A stretch of 64,000 nucleotides of DNA from Armigeres subalbatus (taxonomy: Eukaryota > Arthropoda > Insecta > Diptera > Culicidae). Of the stretch, positions 53,351-64,000 are shown one piece after another. How positions within the stretch are numbered: the first letter of the stretch is position 1; each line of letters opens with the position of its first letter. Location of the stretch: positions 79,023 through 143,022 of the forward strand of contig NW_026942547.1 in NCBI RefSeq assembly GCF_024139115.2. Direction: 5' to 3'. The notes beneath the pieces were generated by a model. That model searched no databases. It was not told where the DNA came from and saw nothing but the letters and a program-made list of their open reading frames with translations. The position numbers and the translations under genes are program-made.

Positions 53351-54517
53351 CGCCTCTTTTCCCAGGGTCGACTAAGATAAAGTGTGTGCTGAGGTTGATC
53401 AAAGAACAAACGTATCACTCTCGGTCTTTTATAATTTTTATTACTCACTCTACTGACACTGAGTGTGTCATGTGTGTGTGATGTGTTGCGTTCGGTCGGC
53501 CGGCGTGCGAGGTTAGAAACCTCTGGATCGAGATACAACGGTTAGGATATCGCGTCTAGGGCTCACTTATGGCATTCGCGTGCTCGTTGGTGGGCTTTAC
53601 AAAGCGGGAGGGCTAGTAGGACTGCTGCCTCGATAGGGCTGTCTTCCGACAGGGCCAATATACGGCCGTTTGCGCTACGCTCTAATGCTAAAACTCAATG
53701 GGTCCTAATTGAGGAAAATAAGGCAAACTGAGCAATCTCATGCAAGAAGAGTAGCACACTATATTTCACCTGATTCCCAAGGTAAACAACTTATCTAAAT
53801 ATAAACTTTTTCACTTTTTAAACTTTTTAATAGATTTTCCATCGAATACTAATTTTTGGATAACTTCCATGCTTCTAACTTGTAACGACGTCTGCGTGGG
53901 AAAGAATTGCTATTTTATGCCTCAATTTTCTCTTTTAGTGCCATGCCCTTATCGTCATTCCCGATTAGTCTATTTCATCCGATCCAGCTGGTAGTATTTT
54001 CGTATGTAAATTCTGCCTAGTATTTAAAAACTGTGTTCTGTGTAATTCAACATGACCGTTTATTGGAGTTTATTTTAAATGCATGCCTAGCTTCTAATTA
54101 TTAAGTTAAGTTGAGATGATTTCAAATGTCTCAGTGACGTATTCGGTCATACCGAATGATAAATTTGCCTCAAATCCGGCGAGTTGGAAGGCATTGTCTT
54201 TTTGTTCAAAAATCCTGGATAAAGCATCCACAAAAACTAATAGTCCTTATTGCCTATGAGCTGACACCCAGTAATGCCAGAAAAAAAATATTTGTTATAA
54301 CTTGCTGAGCTGTAGAACTCACAGCACTACTGAGTGAGTCAATTATTATCTATTTTTGCTTTGTAGAAGGAAACTGCCACAATCTGTACGGATAATTTGC
54401 AGACACCCTATATAATGGGGACATTTTGTTACAAAATTAACTTACAAGTTTCATTTTCAAAATGAGTTTCATTTGCAAAACTTTGTGTTCTAATTTCTTG
54501 CGTTGTCGTTTCCAAGT
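53351..54517. other. Continuation of interrupted repeat, then unassigned
   Basis: 53351-53700 continues the sequence broken at 50010. It is CpG-richer and contains TTTTATAATTTTTATTACTC near 53428. This could be part of an LTR, but no paired LTR or primer-binding site was found. No gene to 54517. Confidence 0.3.
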
Positions 54518-54720
54518 GTTTCTTCCTCTGCGTTGGTGGGACGCCCACAAGAAAAAAAAGTGTTATTGTGGATCAGAATGATCACAGTTCTGCGTGCTGG
54601 CACGCCCGCATTCAAGTGTGTCTTACTCTGCGTTGGTGGGACGCCCGCAAGAAGAAAAGTGTTATTGTAGATCGGAATATTCACAATTTTGCGTGGTGGG
54701 ACGCCCACATTCAATTGGGT
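54518..54720 (+). repeat. 100-bp tandem array, first block
   Basis: Two units starting at CTCTGCGTTGGTGGGACGCC (54526 and 54626, spacing 100 bp). Each has GTGTTATTGT and a second GGTGGGACGCCC or similar, so the unit is itself a pair of ~50-bp halves. Confidence 0.85.
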
Positions 54721-55159
54721 CCTAAAGCCCTACATAGTTGATGGTTGCAAACGATAATGCATCGGTCAAGAATACATGAACCGATATTATATAAATTCTG
54801 ATAAAGTCTAAAAATTATATTTTTGTGTTTGAAACTTTTTAAGACATGTTTTGGGCTGAGCAACGTCTGTTGCTGAAAAGACAACATATCACAACGAATG
54901 AACCATCAGCCCAAAACGTCAGACCCATATATTAATTGTCAAAGGTTGAGTAAAGTGCCCTGCGGTGTTTGCTAGTGCATTTGAATCATATTATTCCGTA
55001 CGTCAAACAAGACCGAAAATGTCGAGGAAGCATTTCTCATCTATTTTTATAATTCACATAAACAATTTTTGAGTCGGAAGGAAAACTGCCGCGTCCAGGA
55101 TAATTAACTTCATCGTTCCCTGAAAGAAAATCGAATATCGATTCTTCATTTTAGGACGC
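54721..55159. repeat. Spacer with a small inverted repeat
   Basis: ACATGTTTTGGGCTGA at 54844 and TCAGCCCAAAACGT at 54907 form a hairpin-like pair. The rest is unassigned. Confidence 0.45.
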
Positions 55160-55625
55160 AATTGTTTTTTCCTCTGCGTTGGTGGGACGCCAGCAAGAAG
55201 AAAAATGTTATTGTAGATCGGAATGGTCACAATTATGCGCTGTGGCACGCCGGTATTCAATTGTTTCTTCCTCTGCATTGGTGGGACGCCAGCAAAAAGA
55301 AAAGTGTTATTGTAGATCGGAATGATCACATTTCTGCGCGGTGGAACGCCCACATTCAAGCAAGTTTCTTCTTTTGCGTTGGTGGGACGTCCTTGAGAAG
55401 AGTGTTTTTGTGAATAGTAATGATCACAATTCCGCGTAGTGGGATGCCCGCACTTGAGAGTTTCTTCCTCTGCGTTCGTAGGACGCCCGCAAGAAGAAAG
55501 GATTTATTATGAATAGAATAGATCATACTTCTGCGTGGTGGGAAGCCCGCATTCAAGAGTTTCTTCCTCTGCGTTGGTGGAACGCCCGCAAGAAGAATAG
55601 TGTTTTTGTGGATCGGAATGATCAC
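55160..55625 (+). repeat. 100-bp tandem array, second block
   Basis: Five units with CTCTGCGTTGGTGGGACGCC-type starts at 55172, 55271, 55371, 55468 and 55567. The spacing is 97-100 bp. Minus-strand frames encode repeated (N)(V/A)GVPPRR-IV-IPIYNNTFLLAGVPPTQ-type peptides, as expected from a repeat. Confidence 0.9.
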
Positions 55626-56139
55626 GAAAGTCAATCCGAAAAGTCAAACGTGCACGAGAAGCTTGGTTGTGAATATATATCCGCCTATGATTAAAAGCTG
55701 TTTGTCGATACTTTTCCAGTTACGGTTTCTAGTTTTTATTTATTAATTATATTTTAAAACTGTGAATATTCAGTGAAATAGACGTGTGTTTGAAAAGAGT
55801 TGAGATAGTAGTAGTAGTAGGTATGATTTGTAATACAAGTGAAATAGGGTTATTAGAAAATAAAACTTTATTGCAAGGCGAGACGTCACTGCACTTGAGT
55901 ATCTGAGAGTGATTTTTATATATAGGTTTTGCACCCACAATGATGTATCCAAAGTGTTCATTAATCACAAAATGAATCGCTCGTAGTACGTTAATATGCC
56001 GTAAGTAATCGTTTGCTGCAAGATGCCCTTATATCCACAGTGGTTGTAACCTCCATTATACATAATAATATGTCGGAAGTGTTATTTTTCCTTACAGGAT
56101 TACAAGGTTCCTAGCCATTTTTTTAGAGAAGAGGGAAGA
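55626..56139. other. Unassigned AT-rich sequence
   Basis: Contains a (GTA)n run at 55804-55822. No gene. Confidence 0.3.
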
Positions 56140-56335
56140 TGTTTGGCATTGGACAGGCCTAATTACCATGAACAAGCCTAACTTAATTCTGTTCCTCAGT
56201 AACATGACAGAACATAGCAACCATCGTGCACGCTACATATTCGCAATCAGTCAATCCAAGCTTTCTCGCGAGGTTCGTCGCTAGTCCAAGCAATGCAAAC
56301 ATGATGGGTGATTGATATGTGCCATGTTGAATTGC
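56140..56335 (+). repeat. Dispersed repeat, copy 2
   Basis: GGCATTGGACAGGCCTAATT, ACATGACAGAACATAGCAAC and GTGATTGATATGTGCC align with 49577-49912. This copy lacks about 145 bases present in copy 1. Confidence 0.6.
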
Positions 56336-56599
56336 ACAAAAACCATTTTTTTTCACTCCCGAACCCAATTACCGATCTGGATAAATTTCAATAGGAAGCA
56401 ACTAGACCACATTCCGCGTCGAATGCAACCTGTTGCGAGCAAATCAAATAATGTCATGTATTAAAAAGTGTGTGTCACATTTTTTAACGATCAAGCTATC
56501 AAGCTGCTATTAGGGCACTGGTTTTAAATAGGGTTAATTGTTAGTGAAATCAGTAGTGATTCAGTTTCATTCAAAAATTTTGACCACTATTCTAGTTTT

Positions 56600-58460
56600 A
56601 ATCTGAAGCAAAATAAAACAAACTCGCTGGTTTCCCCAGCAGTGTCCATTCATGTGCTTGGGTGCTTTCTTAGATATTGAAGGTGCTTTCGACAACGTGT
56701 CTTTCGATGCAATATTGGAAGCCGCACGTTGTCATGGGCTACCTAATATAATAAACAAATGGATTCATCCAGATGCTTAAAAACCGACATCTCTACTCGA
56801 CATTACGTCAAGGCGATTAGGAAATTAAGTATGTGGGTCTAATTTTGGATTCAAAGCTTTCCTAGACTCCAAACATTGAGTTCAGAATCAAAAAAGGCGT
56901 GTATGGCTTTCGGCCAATGCCGACGAACCTAAACTTGGGGTCTTAAACCCAAATATTTCAAATGGATGTACACAACAGTTGTACGACCATTTTTGCCTTG
57001 TGTGGTGGCAAAAGGGGGAAGTGAGGACAATTCAGTCTAAATTAGGCCATCTTCAAATGATGTGCCTAATGGCAATGACTGGTGCGTTCTTTTCAACTCC
57101 CATGGCTGCTCTCGAAGTTCTCTTCGACGTGGGCCCACTACACATACATCTCAAACAAGAAGCATTTTCTTTTACTTACCGACTCTGGGTACTCGGTTTT
57201 ATGAGAATCCTGTAAACCGCAGCTGTACACACACTTCGTTGTTACCGCTTGTGGTTAATTGGGACAAAATTTTCCTTGCTCCAAGTGATCTCACACAAGT
57301 TAGTAGTTTTCCTTATAGGATATTTCAACACAATTCCTCTCGCGGGATGAGTGGACATCTTTCTATTTGGATGTCGGACAGCATTATTTGTTACACTGAC
57401 GGTAGGTAGGTAGAGCAGATGCAGGTGTCTATTCGCGTGAGCTGAGCTTGGAACAGTCACACTCATTGGGTAAACACTGCACTGTCTTTCAAGCGGAAAT
57501 ATTTGCCATCATGTGTTGAGTGCAATTTTCACTGCAGCAACGCATTATGGGCAAAGTAATATACTTCTGTTCAGATAGCCAAGCAGCTATTAAAGCTCTC
57601 GCCTCGGCCAACTCAAGGACGAAGTCAATAATCGCATGTCGAACTCAAATTGAGGAACTGAATTCAGTTAATACTTTACACCTTATATGGGTACCTTTTC
57701 ATTCTTCCATAGCTGGGAACGAATTGGCTGATGAGTTAGCTCGTAATGGAGCATCACATGATTTTATTGGTCCTGATCCAGCTATTCCAATATCCAAGTG
57801 TTGGGTGAAGCTTTTGATTAACTCTTGGGCTGTCACTCAGCACAAATGGCATTGGAGTAGTCTGGATTCATGTCATCAAACAAAATTGTACATCCGGGAG
57901 CCATCTCCGGTAGTAGCGAACTATTTAGCTAATCTGTCTAAACAGAATTGCAGTGTCTTAGTCAAGGCATTGACAGGTCACTGCCGACTGAACTATCACA
58001 TGGCAAATATTCAACGCGTTGAATCATCTGTTTGTGATAGTTGTGAATCCGATTTTGGAACTTCTTATCATCTGATATGTAACTGCCCAGTCTATGCGCA
58101 ATTGTGCTTCCAAATATTAAGTAAACACTTACTTAGTGAAATTGACTTCTGAAACCTGAACCTTCAGAGTATTTTGTTGTGCATAATCCGTTGTGGTAAG
58201 GAACTATAAGCTCTTGTACGCTTATGCGATGTATGCCCTCTTCAAGGGCTCTTTTCCAAACTTTCCCTTTATTCCCCATCCAAATTCCTTTCCTTTTTGT
58301 TCACTTCCTTTTCCGTCAGGTGTGTGATGAAAAAGGCTGTGAAGGCGATGGCACAAATCTCCCAAATTCAGGTGAACGTGTCCCTGGAGCCGACGTTCTG
58401 ATACCTGATGCCTGATCCATTCATGTTTTTCAAATCTCCAATTCAATAAAATAATAATGT
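56600..58460 (+). pseudogene. Dead R1/LOA-like non-LTR retrotransposon (3' half)
   Basis: Starts with a reverse-transcriptase fragment at ~56655: AFLDIEGAFDNVSFDAILEA, followed by GLPNIINKW. A frameshift occurs near 56770. A deletion then joins LYSTLRQGD to KYVGLILDSKLS, so the catalytic YxDD core is gone. 56979-57215 encodes the post-RT connection (VWWQKGE, PMAALEVLF). An RNase H domain follows, then a Cys/His cluster. The 3' UTR runs to an AATAAAATAATAATG end near 58458. RNase H plus the DIEGAFDN motif points to the R1/LOA/I group. It cannot be active. Confidence 0.85.
57391..58152 (+). pseudogene. RNase H and C-terminal Cys/His region of the LINE
   Basis: All four RNase H motifs can be read: CYTDG (57388-57402), FQAEIFAIM (57490), FCSDSQAAIKAL (57570) and AGNELADELA (57711). 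The first two lie before a GTAG duplication frameshift and a TGA near 57518; from there 210 codons are open to 58152. The C-terminus has CDSCES-DFG-TSYHLICNCP, the Cys/His cluster usual after RNase H in these elements. Within the retrotransposon, RNase H would remove RNA from the RNA-DNA hybrid. Here it is a remnant. Confidence 0.8.
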
Positions 58461-58499
58461 TGCTGCCAAGAAAGACGCCCTTATTGAAGAGTGGTGTGA

Positions 58500-58690
58500 G
58501 GATGAGATATATAAGAAATTACCCAATCCACTTCCAGCGTGCATTGATGACAGATATGCCAATATCATCCGTATAACGCTTCGGTTGCCAACATTGATTA
58601 GTGAATAGCAGGCCATGACTTTACCTCTTCTCTCGTCGGGCAACCAACGGAGCCGCATGTTCGATAAGACAGCACACCAGCGATCCTGGC
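58500..58690 (+). repeat. Direct repeat flanking a 2-kb interval, left copy
   Basis: CAATCCACTTCCAGCGTGCA, GATATGCCAATATCATCCGT, TTGCCAACATTGATTAGTGA and GGCAACCAACGGAGCCGCAT recur at 60513-60690 in the same order and orientation. Could be two insertions of one repeat or the LTR remnants of one element. Confidence 0.7.
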
Positions 58691-58784
58691 AGGTTGTTCC
58701 TGATTGAAAATTATTGTTTTGTAAGTATCCTGTGGGCGTGATTGGAACATTTTTTTCTTTGGATTGGGAAGAGAAGATCGCTGG

Positions 58785-59300
58785 AATAAATGATTTGTTT
58801 TCTCATCGGTTTCGACTTGTAATGTCGAAGACGCTCTGTAAAAGCGGCGGATTAAATGATTTGTTCATTGTTTCGAATTGTAATGTCGAAGACGCTCTGG
58901 AAGAGCATCGGATTGAATGATTGGCTCATCGGTTTCGACTTGTATAGTGTCGAAGATGCTCTGCAAGAGCGACGGATTGAATGATTTGTTAATCGGTTTC
59001 GACTTGTTATGTCGAAGACGGTCTGGGAAAGTGTCGGAATGAATAATTTGTCCATCGATTTCGACTTGTAATGTCGAAGACGCTCTGGAAGAGCGTCGGA
59101 TTGAATGATTTGCTCATCGGTTTTGGTTTGTGATGTCGAACTCTGGAGTAGTACCGAAGATTCGTTTTCTCATCGGTTTCCACTTGTAGTTGAATGATTA
59201 GTTGTTCTTATCGGTTTCGACTTAACATGATTTCATTTTCAGAATAAAATTATTTGTTTTCTCATCGGTTTTCTGCTTATGTTGTCGAAGTTGCCTCTGA
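58785..59300 (+). repeat. ~61-bp tandem array, about eight units
   Basis: GTCGAAGACGCTCTGGAAGA-type cores at 58824, 58884, 58949, 59011, 59073 and 59135, spacing 60-65 bp, each preceded by CATCGGTTTCGACTTGTAAT. Confidence 0.85.
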
Positions 59301-60512
59301 AAGTTTCGATTGTTGCAGCCTTTGCTGGACAGTTAAGGTATAGTAGAAGTTGGGCGGATTATTCGGCGTAAAAGAAACGTTAATGCAGTGACGCAATGAT
59401 TCAAATATGAGAATTATGTAGGTGTTGTTAGGTATTGCCGCCGACTTATTGGTTTAAGCTTGAATACAGATAGTTTGAGAGCCACTGATATTGTTCTGTT
59501 GGCTATCCTGTTGGAAGGCCATCAAATTGTATTTGGATATGGTCTGTCGGATCAAGTTCTATTAGTTCTAGATTTGCAAATGGCATTATATTTGCAAAAA
59601 AAAAGTAAAGAAGAAATACAGGTTCAGCATCAAGACTCTCATGAAATAATTGACAGTTCATAAGGCTCAGAAAAAGATCAGGTTACTTTTGTAATTAGTA
59701 AATATGCATTTGCGTATTTGTATGTGGATTTTGAATTGAAAAATGTAATTTGGATTGTTTTTGATATTGGTTTTAAATAAAACATTTGATTTTGATAATG
59801 GGTGAGGTTACATGATTTTTAGATTTAAAAATTTGAATTGGCTTGGTTGCAAATATTGAAATTAATATTAGATAAGAATCAACTTTTGGTTTTAAACTAG
59901 AGACTGTATTTGAAAGATGGATTTGGATTAGAATATTTGTTGTGAAAATTGGATATGAATATAAAAAAATAAATACTGATACAAGATACATAATCATGCA
60001 ATGGCCGGCATAAATAAAACATTTAATTATTTACTGTGGAAATGCTATAGAACACGTAAATAGTAGACCAAGAATCAGTTGTAAAGCCGAGCTATTGAAG
60101 ATGAAGAGATTGATGAAAAAACGAATATTTCATATGAATGTTTGATTTTGGTATTGCATTATGAAAACGTTCCAATGTTGGTTTGTGATTAAAACTTTGT
60201 TCATAAAATAGAAATGTTGGATTTTGGGTTTATACATTGGATGCATTTTGGGTTTATACATTTGGATTTGCGTATCGGATTGGACAATCGTATTAAACGT
60301 AGGGTAGAAATATTTGAATTCAAATTTTAATTAGGGTGATTTTGAATATGGGAATTGAGTAGGGATATTGGATACTGGATTGTAAAATTAGACTTGGCTG
60401 TAATTTAAAAAAAATGCGATGTAAATAGTTGTTTATGAAAATCCCAAGTCAATGGTTTTTCTCTCTTTTTTAATGAGAGAAGAAGGCGAATGTGAGGAAT
60501 GGAGGATATATT
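59301..60512. repeat. Low-complexity TTGGATT-rich interval
   Basis: 59690-60400 is dominated by ATTTGGATT, TTTTGAAT and TTTGGTTT words. 59985-60110 resembles the tail half of SINE family C (AATCATGCAATGGCCGGCAT, AAATGCTATAGAA). No gene. Confidence 0.5.
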
Positions 60513-60700
60513 AGAAATTAGGCAATCCACTTCCAGCCACGCATTGATGACAGATATGCCAACATCATCCGTATAACGCTTCGGGTTGCCAACATTGATT
60601 AGTGAATGAGCAGGCCATGGCGACTTTGCCTCTTCCCATCGTTCGGGCAACCAACGGAGCCGCATACACTGATAAGACAGCTAACACCAGCGATCAAAAA
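60513..60700 (+). repeat. Direct repeat flanking a 2-kb interval, right copy
   Basis: Matches 58500-58690 with about 90 per cent identity by eye. Confidence 0.7.
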
Positions 60701-62640
60701 CAACGGATATCTCGTTCGGCGGAATTAGCCGCACAAGTGGATTGATCTGTAGAGAAAATGACGTATTCATATATACCAAAAAACAATTGAAAATATTTGA
60801 ATCGATTCGTGATTTATTCGTGGTACAAATCTGCAAAAAATAAAGCTGAGCGTTATACTAGTTTTTAGGTTTCGTCATTTGACTGGTATAAAAAAATGAA
60901 TGTAGAACAACAGCTGCTGGGAGAATAAAATGTTTTCCAGAATCATATTCAATCTGACAGACCCGGAACAATTTGAATCACTGCTGATTTTTACTCTAAA
61001 TATTGGTGTAAATAAGGTTAATTCTAATACGAAAAAATCAGTAGGATTATTATCAACAAAAATTTGTTCTTTATTGTAAAGAGATTTTTAGCCCGAAGCT
61101 GGTTCCATATCTCATGAAATTAAACCATCATCTTTGAAAAATCTAAATAATAACTACGTAAAGTTGAAAAAGCAAGAGGTTAAGCCACCTAAAAATGTAT
61201 TCTAAAACTATGTGAAACAAAAAACTGTTCAGAAACAACATGAATTTAACAACAACAACGTCGGTTTGTCCTCACTGTGACAATATTGGGTTATTGTGAA
61301 TTCCAAACTCCGCCTTTTGGAAAATGTTGGCATTGTATATCAGTCATTGGCACCACCTATTCATCAACTGACTACAAAAAAGCTTATGTTTGAACAATAA
61401 TAAGCAAGAGCTACTTACTAAATCTAGTTTTTGTTTTGTGTTTTGAGAAAGGTTTTTTCTAATACTTATTGTTCCAAAACAATTGTATTTTTATCTATAT
61501 CCTGATATAACCGATTATTTATGAAAAATAGATTAGTAAGAGATTTAGACATACAATAGAGAGTTTTTTGAAGATAAAAAGTATTTCCACTTAGAAGTCC
61601 TACTGCCTGGCTTATTACATAAACCCATTGGCTATTCCTTTTAAATAAATTTTGTTTCGTGTCACACCCATATTTCGAATGTGGCCGCGCCATGCGTGCC
61701 AAATAATAATCACTTTATTGAATTAGTTTAATGAACCTAATTATCCTCTTCGGCTCAATCCACGATCTTGAGCTGACTTACGCTGCTATTTTCTTCTACC
61801 CGGATTAAGCCGGAATAGTTGCTTTTTCTTAATTGGTTACATCGATGATGTCACAGTATTGATTTGTTTCAGTAGCACCTACCATCCTATCATAAATTAG
61901 AAACAGTTGGTGAATGTTTCAAAAATCCCTTTCACGATATTTCTGAACAAAATAATTTGCGCCTTTATTGCTCCTTTCTATGAAAAATCATCTTTCGATA
62001 CAACAACAATCAAGCTAAAATAAATTTACAAACAGCACGAAATAAAATTTTCAATTATCTGAAAAAAAACATTGAAAGACAGCAACAATGAAATCAGAAT
62101 ACCAGCGCTGCATCCACGCTGGTATATTTTCCTTGAAAGCAATAATGTGAGCCATGCCGTCACTTTGACTATTCTAACGTGTTAATCAATGTCGATCAAC
62201 AGGTTGGCACACGGGTAATTATTGCTGAATTATTTCAATCGGCACCTGGCGTCTTGGTCTTCAGTAGTCAGAGCATTCGATATATATGCAGTTGTGTCGC
62301 AATGATACCGGCTAACTTATGGAGTGCACTTGGATCTTAACATAGTGACATACACCGTTTGAAGCTGGCACTTATCCACCGCACGATTCCTTACTCTTAG
62401 TAGCAAGCACTCTAATGTAGAGTAGCATAACGTAAGCTGGCCATTAAGTTGAGTTTTGGTCCTCAAATCCACTTTGAAACTTGCTAGAGGGGATCAAGTT
62501 TACAGCTTTTAAGATAAGTCAGATGACGTGCTCAATGAAAAAAATGCTTTGATCGCACGGGAATGCCGTCCACAAGAAGGCACTTTACTCAGATTGACGA
62601 ACCACTTTACAAAGGTGTTTAATTTCTAATCATAAGTAGC
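60701..62640. other. Unassigned AT-rich, mostly non-repetitive
   Basis: No gene recognised over nearly 2 kb. No tandem repeats and no match that I noticed elsewhere in the window. Possibly single-copy intergenic or intronic DNA. Confidence 0.3.
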
Positions 62641-62679
62641 AGAGAAATTATGACATGAGATCTAAAATTGGAGCCTAGT

Positions 62680-62712
62680 TTTGCTATAAAAGGCGCGTCT
62701 AGGTTTCAGTAA
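62680..62712 (+). promoter_or_regulatory. TATA plus initiator candidate
   Basis: TGCTATAAAAGGCGCG (TATAAA at 62685-62690) is followed by TTTCAGTAAA, with TCAGT at 62706-62710. The order fits an insect TATA/Inr core promoter, but the spacing (about 23 bases from TATA to the initiator A) is slightly short. Confidence 0.4.
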
Positions 62713-62747
62713 ATACCTTGGGGAGATAAGTGCATTGTACTTCGACC

Positions 62748-62963
62748 ATGAAAACTTCGTGGATGCAAACCGATAAAGATATAATATGTCAGACTAAAAT
62801 AGCTTTGCAGAACATAAAAATAAAATTAATTTACATAACGTCCATAACAAACTACCAAGATTTTAAGATCTGGAATAATAAATTGTTCCAATTGATTATC
62901 TGGTTCCATTTCTTGATTCAAATTCAGTCACATCCACGTTTGTCAGCGCGTATCTTCCTCTGA
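62748..62963 (+). CDS. Doubtful ORF downstream of the TATA/Inr candidate
   Basis: Seventy-one codons starting MKTSWMQTDKDIICQ, Lys/Ile-rich with no signal peptide or known motif. The ATG lies about 40 bases downstream of the initiator candidate, a plausible 5' UTR length. AT-rich codon use suggests chance; a short first exon spliced elsewhere is also possible. Confidence 0.2.
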   Translation: MKTSWMQTDKDIICQTKIALQNIKIKLIYITSITNYQDFKIWNNKLFQLIIWFHFLIQIQSHPRLSARIFL

Positions 62964-63695
62964 TATGAGTGCTGAAGATAATTATCTAGTATGTAGGAAG
63001 GTATACAAAATGGAATTGTTTATGACAATTTTAAATTCTGATTGACGGGTGATGCGCGTTCACAATGCTATGAGCTGCTGACTTCGGAGGGACGTGGGAG
63101 GACTCTGCTGGCATTTCATGCGACTACGTGGATGACGACGACGGCTTCGGAACAGGATGAATGCGTTTGTTGTCTCCAGGCAAAACTCCTTCAATTCGGA
63201 GTGATGGGGTCGACATGAATTGAGCGATGACAACGCAAATTGCATAAATCCAGGTTGGGGCAACAGATGATAACCGAAGGATTTCTCTCTCTATAATGGC
63301 GAGTCGTGAATGGTTTGAAGACTTATATCATGTAATGACCCTACATGCATTGTGATTCAACAATGTATTATCGGACGTCGCCGTCTCATCAGTCATCGAA
63401 GAAAATAGATAATGGGTAGAAATAACTGAGATAAGTCATCGTTATTGTTCGGGGAATTCTATTCAGAAACATAGTCTTGGTCAGAGAAGTAATTCGAAGC
63501 AATTGCTACTATGGTGAGAGATTATTTTGCAATGAAACGATATTTTAAATTGAAATTGATTAAAAAATTGGTACATGCTGTGGAGCAATACACAAAACTT
63601 ACATAGGAGTAGCTAGTCCCAATCTAGCAAGAACGCCCAGATGGAATGATGTATTTTTAAGCCAATAGTTGTAGCACGTTGTATCTATTCGGAAA
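62964..63695. other. Unassigned
   Basis: A minus frame of 67 codons at 63060-63263 and plus-strand coding-like composition at 63080-63210 are present, but no motif decides. No gene is called. Confidence 0.25.
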
Positions 63696-64000
63696 CATCT
63701 TTTCAAGAGGCTCTGGAAACTCTGCTTGTAAAAAGGATCTGGAAGCCTCACTCGCCAAGAGGGGCTCTCAAACCTCTTTCAATAGGGCTTCCGAAGGCTT
63801 CCTTTCAAGCAGGCTCGGAAGCCTTCTTTCAAAGAGGTGCCTCAAGCCTCCTTTCAAGAAGGCTCGAAGCCTCCTTTCAAAAGGCTCAGGAAGCCTCATT
63901 TCAAGAGGAAGCCAGGAAGCCTCCTTTCAAGAGGCCAGAAGCCTCCTTTCAAGAGGCTCGGAAGTCCTCCCTTTCAAGAGGCCTCGGAAGTCTCCTTTAA
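63696..64000 (+). repeat. 23-25-bp minisatellite continuing past the window end
   Basis: About 12 units of GGCTCGGAAGCCTCCTTTCA plus AGA, best preserved from 63830 on. The array is cut by the window edge. Confidence 0.85.

Noticed and set aside
53351..53760. LTR of a retrotransposon
   Set aside because: Composition and a TATA-like word are suggestive, but there is no second LTR, TG..CA boundary, primer-binding site or gag/pol.
57242..57466. Minus-strand frame opposite the LINE
   Set aside because: Antisense shadow of the RNase H and connection region.

Overview
The window looks like intergenic or intronic chromatin of a culicine mosquito, most likely Aedes. It is AT-rich and crowded with short TIR transposons. 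Three kinds of tRNA-derived SINE are present, together with decayed non-LTR retrotransposons and many tandem arrays. No complete protein-coding host gene can be supported. The species call is an inference from repeat types, not from a gene. There is nothing bacterial, no CRISPR array, no rRNA and no recognisable viral insertion.

Layout. 0-5 kb: a palindromic 84-bp repeat, then a three-level nest: an old foldback with arms at 914-1531 and 2851-5120, a TA-flanked foldback at 3103-5002, and a TA-flanked element at 3367-4585. 5.3-7.75 kb: a 24-bp minisatellite split by a tRNA-SINE with a clean 14-bp target duplication. 7.8-10.3 kb: several small TIR elements, then 51-bp and 151-bp tandem arrays. 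10.3-15 kb: mostly unassigned DNA with three foldback MITEs. 15-19.3 kb: perfect hairpins, a nested foldback, an AT-rich 24-bp minisatellite and a 600-nt purine tract. 20-32 kb: dispersed repeats, SINEs, a short retroposed copy with a 25-bp target duplication, foldbacks and a LINE scrap. 32-36.5 kb: an ORF with a helix-turn-helix-like motif, a hAT-like palindromic MITE, a 51-bp array, a 51-bp micro-retroposon and possible promoter-like unique DNA. 37.4-43 kb: a second AT-rich minisatellite domain with MITEs and a perfect 121-bp inverted repeat.

The two most striking objects follow. At 43294-48051 a 4.76-kb element with matching 22-bp ends at TA dinucleotides contains roughly 22 copies of a ~152-bp unit; the left half runs in one direction and the right half in the other. 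At 50011-53342 a 3.33-kb element with 14-bp terminal repeats and an 8-bp target duplication is filled with the 24-bp minisatellite, which also reverses direction near its middle. Both look like transposons that carry satellite DNA in foldback form.

53.3-64 kb: the host repeat interrupted by that insertion, a 100-bp array, a dead R1/LOA-like LINE with a readable RNase H domain (56600-58460), a ~61-bp array between two direct repeats, unassigned AT-rich DNA with a TATA/initiator candidate near 62.7 kb, and a 23-25-bp minisatellite running off the end. The sequences do not form a pathway; the biology here is transposition, nesting and tandem amplification.
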